From contig JACCXG010000302.1 in the NCBI GenBank assembly GCA_013697225.1, positions 1-9,242 on the forward strand: DNA of 9,242 bases, given 5' to 3'. The number at the start of each line of letters is the position of its first letter. Within the stretch, counting starts at the first letter, position 1. The position numbers and the translations under genes are program-made. The notes beneath the pieces are model-generated. The model did not search any database, was not told where the DNA came from, and saw only the letters and a list, made by a program, of their open reading frames with translations. The DNA is from Acidobacteriota bacterium (GTDB lineage: Bacteria > Acidobacteriota > Vicinamibacteria > Vicinamibacterales > 2-12-FULL-66-21). This document shows positions 1-8,600 of this stretch, piece after piece.

Positions 1-1051
1 CCAGCTCTCCAACCAGCGTGTGCCTCGCTGGTTGACCGAAGGCATTTCCGTCTACGAGGAGGGGCAGGCACGCCCGGAGTGGGGCCGGGAGATGGAGGTG
101 CCCTTTGCCTCGGCGCTCCAGCGCGGCGATGTGCTGAAGGTCGCCGACCTGAATGCCGGGTTCACCCGCCCCGAAACAATCGGCATGGCGTACTACCAGT
201 CCTCCCTTCTGGTGGACCACATCATCGGGCGATTCGGGCTCCCGGCCGTGCGAAAGCTGCTGGTCACGTACGGTCAGGGGCTCGAAGGTGACGAGGCCCT
301 CACCGCCGGGCTCGGTACATCCGCTGAGGACATGCAGAAGAGTTTCGACGCATGGGTGCAGGCGCGTTTTAGCGCACTGACCGCTGCGCTGGCCCCGGCC
401 GGTAAGGGGGAGGGAGAGGCGGCTGGTGAAGAGGGTATTGCCGGCTTGAGAGTCAGAGCCGCCGCCGAGCCGGGCAGCTATGCGGCGCAGCTGGCGCTCG
501 GGCGTGCCCTGGCCGAAGCCGGGGACCCCGCGGCATTCGAACCCCTCGAGCGTGCTGCGGCCCTCGTGCCGGTGGCAACCGGCGAGCACAGCCCGAATGC
601 CGTGATGGCGCGGCTTGCCGACAAGCAGGGTGATCTTCCGCGTGCGCTGCGCGCGTATACGGCCCTCCTAGCGCACGATCACGCTGCGGTCGAGCCTGCG
701 CGGCGGCTGGCGGCCATCGCCGCCACCCTCGGTGACGACAAGACGGCGGAGCTCGCACTCGAACGCATTGTCGCCCTGGATCCGTTCGACGCCGAAGCAC
801 ACAGCGGCGCAGGCCGGCTTGCGCTCAAGCGCGGAGACCTCGCCGTCGCAACGCGCGAGTTCAAGGCGGCGCTGCTGACGGGCGTGCAGGACCGCGCATC
901 GACGCACACGGACCTGGCCGAAGCTCACCTGCGTGCCGGCCGCGGCGCTGAGGCGAAGACCGAAGCGCTCGCGGCACTGGAAATCGCCCCGACCTTCGAA
1001 CGTGCCCAGGATCTGCTCCTGCGTGCGGTGGAGCGTCAGGACGAACGATGA
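1..1051 (+). CDS. Peptidase-MA-like (gluzincin) protein with C-terminal TPR repeats, 5'-truncated
   Basis: The reading frame is open from the first complete codon at base 2 and has no stop until the TGA at 1049-1051. The gene therefore begins upstream of the window, and the GTG at base 20 is probably an internal valine. The visible protein opens with RVPRWLTEGISVYEEG. The WLTEG motif matches the region of gluzincin metallopeptidases that carries the third zinc ligand, the glutamate encoded at 38-40 (compare WLNEGFA in M1 aminopeptidases). The HExxH motif should lie some 20 residues upstream, outside the window, so catalytic competence cannot be judged. Roughly the first 120 residues after base 20 complete the peptidase-MA-like domain, including the typical tail YGQGLEGDEAL...FDAWVQAR. 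After a Gly/Glu-rich linker (residues about 126-140) come about four to five degenerate TPR-like units to residue 343, for example AEAHSGAGRLALKRGDLAVA. Such proteins are usually envelope-located; here that is inferred. Its stop overlaps the start of the DUF4159 gene. Confidence 0.8.
   Translation, partial: QLSNQRVPRWLTEGISVYEEGQARPEWGREMEVPFASALQRGDVLKVADLNAGFTRPETIGMAYYQSSLLVDHIIGRFGLPAVRKLLVTYGQGLEGDEALTAGLGTSAEDMQKSFDAWVQARFSALTAALAPAGKGEGEAAGEEGIAGLRVRAAAEPGSYAAQLALGRALAEAGDPAAFEPLERAAALVPVATGEHSPNAVMARLADKQGDLPRALRAYTALLAHDHAAVEPARRLAAIAATLGDDKTAELALERIVALDPFDAEAHSGAGRLALKRGDLAVATREFKAALLTGVQDRASTHTDLAEAHLRAGRGAEAKTEALAALEIAPTFERAQDLLLRAVERQDER
1038..1051 (+). promoter_or_regulatory. 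RBS and ATGA translational-coupling junction (TPR gene / DUF4159)
   Basis: AGGA at 1038-1041 lies six bases before the ATG at 1048, whose last base and the following two bases complete the stop TGA of the upstream gene. The four-base ATGA overlap indicates coupled translation, so the two products are likely made in linked amounts. Confidence 0.65.
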
Positions 1052-1827
1052 AGGGGAGCCTTGTGGCCGCCGGCGCCGGCGTGCTGCTGTGGGGCGGGTT
1101 GTCATGGCTCGACGCGCAACCCGCCGTCGGGCCGGATCCACGGTTTGCCGGGCTGCAGTGGACGTTCGCCCGTGTCAGGTACGAGGCCTGGACGCTGCCC
1201 CCCGACCGCCGCTACAGCATCTATGACGAGCCGTGGACGATCGACTATCCGGCCGCCGAGCAGAACCTCTCGCGGCGCCTGCGCAGCGTCACGTCCATTC
1301 AGGTCAACGAGCCGGTGGTCGTCACCCTGGAGGATGCGAATCTCTGGGAGTACCCCTGGCTCTACATCGTCGAGCCGGGTAACCTGCGGCTGAAGGAGGC
1401 GGAAGTCACCAATCTCCGCGAGTTCCTGCTGCGCGGCGGCACCGTAACCTTCGACGACTTCCACGGACCGGTCGAGTGGGCCTCGTTCGAGCGGGAAATG
1501 AAGCGGGTCTTCCCGGACCGCCGCATCATCGATCTTCCGCTGAGCCATCCCGTCTTCCGGTGCTTCTATCAGATCGATGCCTACCCGCAGACGCCAGGAC
1601 TCGGCTCGTTCCTGCAGGGACGCACCTGGGAGAAGGGAGGCTTCGAAGCCCGGCTCCGGGCAATCGAAGACGATGCCGGGCGCGCGATGGTGCTCATCAA
1701 CTGGAACACCGACATGGGCGACGGCTGGGAGTGGTCGAATGCGGCTGACTATCCGGGTTACGTCAAGTACACGGCACAGGCCTACCGCATGCAGATCAAC
1801 GAGATCATCTATTCGCTGACCCACTGA
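1048..1827 (+). CDS. DUF4159 domain-containing exported or membrane-anchored protein
   Basis: This 259-aa protein starts at an ATG that overlaps the previous stop (ATGA), with AGGA at 1038-1041 six bases upstream as a plausible ribosome binding site. Residues 3-22 are hydrophobic after MKGS, which reads as a Sec signal peptide or signal anchor, with a possible cleavage near LDAQP. The rest matches my recollection of the DUF4159 family: WTIDYPAAEQNLSRRLR (63-79), PWLYIVEPGNLRL (103-115), RGGTVTFDDFHG (129-140), LSHPVF (165-170) and NWNTDMGDGWEW (218-229). The family is predicted to have a flavodoxin/GATase-like fold. In other bacteria it occurs alone or at the end of BatA-type membrane proteins, and its biochemical function is unknown. 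Export puts it in the same compartment as the large domains of the downstream membrane proteins, so it is probably a periplasmic partner of them (inference). The family assignment is firm; the role is not. Confidence 0.85.
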   Translation: MKGSLVAAGAGVLLWGGLSWLDAQPAVGPDPRFAGLQWTFARVRYEAWTLPPDRRYSIYDEPWTIDYPAAEQNLSRRLRSVTSIQVNEPVVVTLEDANLWEYPWLYIVEPGNLRLKEAEVTNLREFLLRGGTVTFDDFHGPVEWASFEREMKRVFPDRRIIDLPLSHPVFRCFYQIDAYPQTPGLGSFLQGRTWEKGGFEARLRAIEDDAGRAMVLINWNTDMGDGWEWSNAADYPGYVKYTAQAYRMQINEIIYSLTH

Positions 1828-1833
1828 GCCCGT

Positions 1834-2847
<1,014 letters not shown>

Positions 2848-2849
2848 CC

Positions 2850-3758
2850 GTGCCCGCCTCAACCACTCGTGACCTCCGGTTTCTGGACCCGGCCGTTGTT
2901 GCGCGGCTGGGAACCATGGAGCTGAAGGCCCGGACGGTGGTGGAGGGGTTTCTCTCCGGTCTTCACCGCAGCCCGTTGAGGGGCTTCAGCGTCGAGTTCG
3001 CCGAGTACCGGCAGTACCTGCCGGGGGATGACCTGACGGCGATCGACTGGAGGGTCTACGCCCGCAGCGACCGTCACTACGTCAAGAAATTCGAAGAAGA
3101 GACGAACCTCGAGTGCCATGTGCTGCTGGACGTCAGCGCGTCCATGGGATACCGCGGCGCTGCTCCCCTGACGAAGCTGGAATACGCGTCCGTTCTCGCG
3201 GGCGCGCTTGCCTACCTGATGCACCGCCAGCGCGATGCGACCGGGCTCATCGCCTTCGACGACCGGATCACGTTCCGCCTGCCGGCGGGGGCGCGGGGCG
3301 GCCATCTGCACGCGGTGCTGCTGGCACTCGAACGGCTGCGCGCGGGTCGCACCTCGAACGTGGCGCAGCCCCTCAGACAGCTGGCCGAAGCGCTCGTGAA
3401 GCGGAGCCTCGTGGTGCTGATCTCCGATCTTCTGGACGAACCGGGAGCCATCATCAAGGGACTCCGGCACCTGAAGGCCCGCGGCAGCGATGTTGTTGTG
3501 TTCCAGGTGCTGGATCCGGACGAGCTCACGTTTCCGTTCCAGGGGGCCGCCAACTTCCGCGATGTGGAGACGGGGGAGGCGGTGCTCGCGGAATCAGCAG
3601 CCATCCGGCCTGCGTACCTGCGGGAACTTGCTGGACTGACGGGCCGCTTCGACCGCGAGCTCCGGGGAGCCGGAATCGATTACCTGCAGCTCGACACATC
3701 GAAGCCGCTGGATCTGGCCCTGCTGGCGTACCTGGCCTCACGCCAGCGGCGGAAGTGA
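2850..3758 (+). CDS. DUF58 / VWA-like domain protein (MoxR partner)
   Basis: I place the start at GTG 2850, giving 302 aa. It lies 2 nt after the MoxR stop, with GGAA at 2839-2842 seven bases upstream. The frame is open back to 2610, but that extension lies inside the moxR-like gene and looks unrelated. The ATG at 2913-2917 would remove RFLDPAVVARLGTMELKART, which DUF58 proteins conserve. The DUF58 signature is strong: VVEGFLSGLHRSP (30-42) and GFSVEFAEYRQYLPGDD (45-61), then IDWRVYARSD (65-74) and FEEETNLE (81-88). A VWA-like fold follows, with a MIDAS D94-x-S96-x-S98 in LLDVSASMG, a threonine at about T168 (GRTSN) and an aspartate at D193 (LISDLLDE), so metal binding is plausible. I see no transmembrane segment, so it is probably cytoplasmic or peripheral, which fits direct interaction with the MoxR ATPase. 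The substrate of such pairs is generally unknown. Confidence 0.92.
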   Translation: MPASTTRDLRFLDPAVVARLGTMELKARTVVEGFLSGLHRSPLRGFSVEFAEYRQYLPGDDLTAIDWRVYARSDRHYVKKFEEETNLECHVLLDVSASMGYRGAAPLTKLEYASVLAGALAYLMHRQRDATGLIAFDDRITFRLPAGARGGHLHAVLLALERLRAGRTSNVAQPLRQLAEALVKRSLVVLISDLLDEPGAIIKGLRHLKARGSDVVVFQVLDPDELTFPFQGAANFRDVETGEAVLAESAAIRPAYLRELAGLTGRFDRELRGAGIDYLQLDTSKPLDLALLAYLASRQRRK

Positions 3759-3764
3759 GCCTCC

Positions 3765-5600
3765 ATGTCCTTTCTGTTTCCCGCATTTCTCCTGGGCGCC
3801 GCGGCCATCGCCCTGCCCATCGTGCTGCACGTGCTGAGACGGAACGAGGCCCCCGACGTGCCGTTCACCGCCGTAAAGCTGCTGAACCGCAGCCCGCTCG
3901 ACGGTCGGCGGCGCCGGCGAATGCAGGACTGGATCCTGCTTGCCGCACGGGTCGCCGCGCTGCTCCTGCTGGCGGCGGCGTTCGCGCGTCCCTACCTGCA
4001 GAGCGCCGGGAATCCGTCGCTGCGGGTCGTGGCGGTGGACCGCTCGTATTCGATGGGCGCTCCCGGCACATTCGAGCGGACGCTGGCGATGGCGCGTGAG
4101 GCGGTAGATGCCGCCGCGAGAGGGGAGAGGGTGGCCATCGTTGCTTTCGACGATCGTGCCGAACTGATTGCGCCGCCTGGCGGGCGGGCCGAGGCGCAGG
4201 CGGCGCTTGCGGGTCTTCAGCCTGGCTTCGGGGACACGAGGTACGCGCCGGCAGTCCGGATGGGCGTCGAGCTGGCCGGCGGTGCTGATGCAAGGCTCAT
4301 CCTCGTTACTGACATGCAGCGCTCGGGCTGGGCAGAGGAAGAGCCCCCGATCGTCCCGGACACGCTGCGCATCGAGGTGCGGGAGGTAGCCGGACCCGCC
4401 GGGAATCTGGCCGTGACCCACGTCAGGCGAACGGCGGGAGGGGCCGGCGTCGGAATACGGAACAGCGGCGCTCATCCCGGCGCCGGCACGGCGCGTCTCC
4501 TCCTGGACGGCGTGGCGGTGGCGTCCACACCGTTCAACGTTCCGGCAGGGGAGAGGGTCGACGTGCAGATCGCCCACAAGATGCCGGAGCGCGGGGCGGC
4601 AGTCGTCCAGATAGACGACGAGGAGGGCTACCCCGCGGACAACAGCCGGCACCTTGTGCTCGATCCGCCGGCGCGAGGGCGCATTCTCGTGGCAGGCGCC
4701 GATGCCGCCGAGCCAGCGTTCTATGTGACGCGAGCATTGACGGCCGGCGAGGTCGTGGAGGGAGTGGAGATACGAGGAATCCCCGCGGCGGCGCTCGGCA
4801 GGGACCGGCCGGAAGAAATGTCGGAGAGTCGTGCCGTGGTGCTGCTGTCCACGCGCAATCTGGATCGGCGCGGACAGGAGAGGCTGGCGGAGTTCGTCCG
4901 GGCCGGCGGGGGGCTGCTCGTGGCAGCTGGCAGCGAGGTGGACCCCGGCGTGCTCGGCACGGCCATGGGCTGGCCGGAGTTTTCCGCCGTTGAGGAAGCC
5001 GCAGGGGCGTCGCGGCTCGCCGCCACCGATCTCCGGCACCCGATTTTCCGCGCGTTCGGTCCGCTCGCGGCCAATCTCGGGCAGGTGCGGTTCACCCATA
5101 CGTGGCGGGTCCGGGCCGCTGAATGGCAGGTGATGGCGCGGTTCACGGACGGAGCTCCTGCGCTTCTCGAGCGGCAGGAGGGGGCCGGCCGTGTCGTGCT
5201 GTTTGCCTCCGATCTGGAGCGCCGCTGGAACGATTTCCCGCTCCATCCGTCGTTTGTGCCGTTCACCGTTGAGGCAGTGCGCTACATCGCCATCCCCGCA
5301 GGGGCGAAACGCGAGTACCTGGTGGCCGATGCGCCGCCGGACACGGGAGGCGCGCCAGGAGTGCACTTCCTGGAGGGAACGGGTGATCGGGTGGCGGTGA
5401 ACGTGGACACACGGGAGAGTTCACCAGCGGGGATGAGCGGTGACGAGTTCATGGCCATGCTCCGCCCTGACGGGGGGGCGCAACCCCCGCCGGCACACGT
5501 GCAGGCCGAACAGACCGAGGCACGCCAGGGGTTCTGGCGGTATGGCCTCCTGCTGATGCTGGGAGCGCTCGTGGCTGAATCGTTCGTGGGGCGACGATGA
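3765..5600 (+). CDS. Membrane-anchored BatA-type N-terminus + VWA + GATase-like domain protein
   Basis: This is a 611-aa protein whose ATG lies 6 nt after the DUF58 stop, with GGAAG (3751-3755) nine bases upstream. Residues 1-78 form the BatA/aerotolerance-type N-terminus: TM1 about 3-23, a strongly basic loop with GRRRRRM (48-53), and TM2 about 56-77 ending in AFARPYL. A VWA domain follows (about 85-205). Its MIDAS looks complete: D92-x-S94-x-S96 (VDRSYSM), T158 (GDTRY) and D183 (VTDMQ). Residues about 210-300 look like an Ig/CARDB-type beta domain (GVGIRNSGAHPGAG). Residues 305-510 resemble the class I glutamine-amidotransferase-like fold used as a binding module (RILVAGAD, LAEFVRAGGGLLVAAG, GRVVLFASDLERRWNDFPLHPSF), without an obvious catalytic Cys. 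A last TM (about 590-606) precedes GRR at the C-terminus. By the positive-inside rule the large middle part is periplasmic. It overlaps the next gene by ATGA. Confidence 0.88.
   Translation: MSFLFPAFLLGAAAIALPIVLHVLRRNEAPDVPFTAVKLLNRSPLDGRRRRRMQDWILLAARVAALLLLAAAFARPYLQSAGNPSLRVVAVDRSYSMGAPGTFERTLAMAREAVDAAARGERVAIVAFDDRAELIAPPGGRAEAQAALAGLQPGFGDTRYAPAVRMGVELAGGADARLILVTDMQRSGWAEEEPPIVPDTLRIEVREVAGPAGNLAVTHVRRTAGGAGVGIRNSGAHPGAGTARLLLDGVAVASTPFNVPAGERVDVQIAHKMPERGAAVVQIDDEEGYPADNSRHLVLDPPARGRILVAGADAAEPAFYVTRALTAGEVVEGVEIRGIPAAALGRDRPEEMSESRAVVLLSTRNLDRRGQERLAEFVRAGGGLLVAAGSEVDPGVLGTAMGWPEFSAVEEAAGASRLAATDLRHPIFRAFGPLAANLGQVRFTHTWRVRAAEWQVMARFTDGAPALLERQEGAGRVVLFASDLERRWNDFPLHPSFVPFTVEAVRYIAIPAGAKREYLVADAPPDTGGAPGVHFLEGTGDRVAVNVDTRESSPAGMSGDEFMAMLRPDGGAQPPPAHVQAEQTEARQGFWRYGLLLMLGALVAESFVGRR
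5586..5600 (+). promoter_or_regulatory. Weak RBS and ATGA translational-coupling junction (BatA-type / DUF4175-like)
   Basis: A GTGGGG stretch (5586-5591) precedes an ATGA overlap at 5597-5600 that shares bases between the stop of the VWA membrane protein gene and the start of the DUF4175-like gene. This is the second such overlap in the window and supports coupled synthesis of two membrane proteins that probably work together. Confidence 0.6.
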
Positions 5601-8600
5601 CAGGTGGGCGGCAGAATCTGAGCCGGCTGCTTGGGCGCGTGCGGCGACGGTGGTTCGCGCTCACCGCGCTCGCCACGCTTGGCCGCGCCGCCGCCGGTGC
5701 GGCAATTCCACTGCTGCTCTGCGCCCTGCTGTTCCGGGTGCTGTCTCCATCCGGCACACCGCTGATCTTGCTGGTCGGGGCTGCCGTTGTGCTGGCCTGT
5801 GCTGTTGCGGGCGTGAGTGTCAGCCCGATGCGCAGGCGGCCGACTGAGGGCCAGGTTGCCCGGTTCATCGAAGAGCGGATGGGTGCGGAGACCAGGTCGC
5901 CGGAACTGCCGGATGCGCTCGTCAGTGCGGTGCAGGTGATGGACCCCGGCGCGACAGGCGCGACTCCTTTTGCCGACGCGGTAATCGGGCGCGCCGTAAG
6001 CCTCCTGCACGACATTCCCCCGGCGCGGGTGATTCCGTCGAGGTCTCTTCGTCGGGCCACGCTGCAGGCTGCCGGCGGCACGGCCGTCGCCGCACTGGCC
6101 CTTGCAGCTGCAGGACCGGCATTGCGGCAGGCCGGCGGTACGGGCTGGCTCGCGCTGTTTCCACAGAGCTTGCGGATTGCCGTCCGCCCCGGCGACGTGC
6201 GGATTCCGGCAGGGAGGCCGCTGCGCATCGAGGCCGCCGTGCTCGGCCGCGTCGCGCAGATGCTGGACGTCGTCCCGGTTCTGCTCGTCTCCGCCGGAGG
6301 CGAAGAGCGCGCGGTGCCGATGGTGCGGGCCGGAACCGACTTCGCATTCGCCTTCGAGTCGGTGGATCGCAGCTTCACCTACCGCGTTGCGGCGGGGACC
6401 TCCGTGTCCGACCCGTACAGCGTGACCGCACTGACGCCCCCCCGCGTCGGGCGGATCGACATTCGTTACGAGTACCCGGCGTTTACGCGATTGCCGCCGC
6501 GGGATGAGGAAAACGGTGGCGACATCCTCGTCCCTGCGGGTACACGCGTGGGTCTGCGGGTTCACGTGGACGGCCCCGCGACGGCAGGGGAGCTCGCCTT
6601 CAGCGATGGCACGCGCCTGCCGCTCGTATCGGGTGGCGAGGCAGAGCTCAGTGCGGAGCTCGTGATTGTACGTGAGGGGGGCTACCGCGTCGCACTCGAG
6701 AATGCCGATGGTATGCGGTCACCTGGCGAAGTCGAATACTTCATCAGGGTCATGAACGATCGTCCTCCCGACGTACGGATCGTCCGTCCATCTGCCGATC
6801 AGGGGATTACACCGCTCGAGGAAGTCGTCATCGAGGCACGTGCGGACGATGACTACGGCATCGGGGCATTCGAGCTTGTCTACACAGTCGCCGGGCGGGA
6901 GCCGCGGGTCGTTCCGTTCAGCCGCGTGAACGGGACGGATCGGGTGAAGACCGGATCCTACACGCTGGCCGCAGAGACCCTCAACGTCATGCCGGGGGAC
7001 GTGATCACCTACTACGCGCAGGCGCGAGACGTGTCGCGCGGCCGCCGGGCTGCTCTCGCCAGCAGCGACATGTTCTTCCTCGAGGTGAAGCCGTTCAGCG
7101 AAGCGTTCGTATCGGCACAGAGCCAGGGCATGGGGGGTGGACCCGGGGGCACGCAGATCGACGGCCTCATCGCCGCGCAGAAAGAGATCATCAACGCGAC
7201 CTGGAACCTGGAGCGGCGGTCCGCGGCCGGCCGTTCGAACGCGGATCTCGCCTCGGTACGGGAGGCGCAAACGGAACTGCGGGCGCTGACCGAAGGCATG
7301 CTCGGTGCGGGAGGGCGAGGTGGGCGGGTGCGATCCCCGGCGCAGCAGATTACGCCACCTCGCGCACCGGTCCGGCGGCGAGCCGACCCGGAGCCGCTCG
7401 ATCTGGCAATCTCGGCGATGGACCGCGCGGTCGAGCAGCTGTCCGGCGGCCAGGCGAGTGGAGCGATTCCCCACGAGATGGCGGCATTGCAGGGGCTGCT
7501 CCAGGCGCAGGCTGCCGTGCGCCGCCGCCAGGTGATGCAGCAGGCTGCGGCGGGAGCTAGCGGAGGGTCCAGCCGGTCCGATCACGACCTTTCCGCCCTG
7601 TTCGATCGTGAGCTGCAGCGGCAGCAGCGCACGAGCTACGAGACACCGCCCGCCTCTTCGGACCCGGGCGGCGCGCGAGATCAGTCAGCGGTGATGGATC
7701 GCGTCAGGGAGCTGGCCCGCAGGCAGGAGGAACTGTCCCGCGAGGGGCGTGAGTTGACCCGCTCCGGCGCTCCCCCCGACGAGCACGCTCGTCGTCTTGA
7801 ACGGCTCGCGCGGGAGCAGCAGGAGCTGCGCGAGAGAGCCGAGAGGCTCGAGCGTGAGATGCAGCAGAGAGGGCAGCAAGAAGGGCAGCAGGGAGGAGAG
7901 AGTCCGCGCGGACACGGTGGCAAGGCCGGCAGCAGTGCCGGAGGAGGTGGCGCGGGAGCGATGCGGGATGCTGCCGCGGCCATGAGCAGGGCGGCCGACC
8001 AACTGCGGCGGCAGAATCCGTCTGATGCTGCAAGGAGCGGGCAGGACGCCGCCGATGCCCTTCGGCGGATCGAACGCGGGAGCGGGGAGGAGGCAGACGC
8101 CGCACGGCGTGCGGCCGGGGAGCTGCAACTGGAGGCGCAGCAGATTGCCGACGGGCAGCGCCGGATTGCGACAGAGACCGCACGGCTCGAGCGCGAGCCA
8201 CAGGCCGCAGGGTCGCCTGCAGGTGAGGCGCTTCGCCGGCTTGCCGCCGAGAAGGATGGGCTGGCCGGCCGTGTGGAAGAACTGGAGCGAACGGCACGCA
8301 GCCGCGAGCGCGGTGCGAGGGGAGCCCACGCCGCTCGCTTCGGTGACGCCGCACGGGCGCTGGAGGAGCAGCAGATTGGCCGTCGCATGCGCAGCTCCGC
8401 ACAGCAGATGCGCCAGGCGGCCGAAGGGGGGCAGCGGGGTCAGGGCGCCGTGCAGGCCGACCGGGCCAGTGCGGGGACGGAGGAGCAGTTGTCGCGCGCG
8501 CTCGAAGCGGTGGTCGACGCGCTCGGAGGAAAAGGACAGTCGGCCGAGCGGCAGGCGACCGAGGCGCTCGACCGTGCCCGGGATATCCGCAACCGGCTCG

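Noticed and set aside
1828..1833. Possible promoter or terminator between DUF4159 and the MoxR gene
   Set aside because: The gap is only 6 nt, with no hairpin, T-tract or -35/-10-like pair visible nearby.
3738..5366. A 542-codon open frame on the - strand opposite the BatA-type gene
   Set aside because: The product is Arg/Pro/His-rich with no recognisable domain, and it lies antisense to a gene with clear VWA and TM motifs. Long antisense frames are expected in high-GC DNA with strong third-position GC bias.
5282..6565. A 427-codon open frame on the - strand across the VWA/DUF4175-like junction
   Set aside because: Low-complexity His/Arg/Pro-rich product without motifs, antisense to two recognisable membrane proteins.
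7336..8400. Recurring cagcagatt-type words as a possible DNA repeat or regulatory motif
   Set aside because: The copies are short, irregularly spaced and in frame with Gln-Gln-Ile codons, so protein composition explains them.
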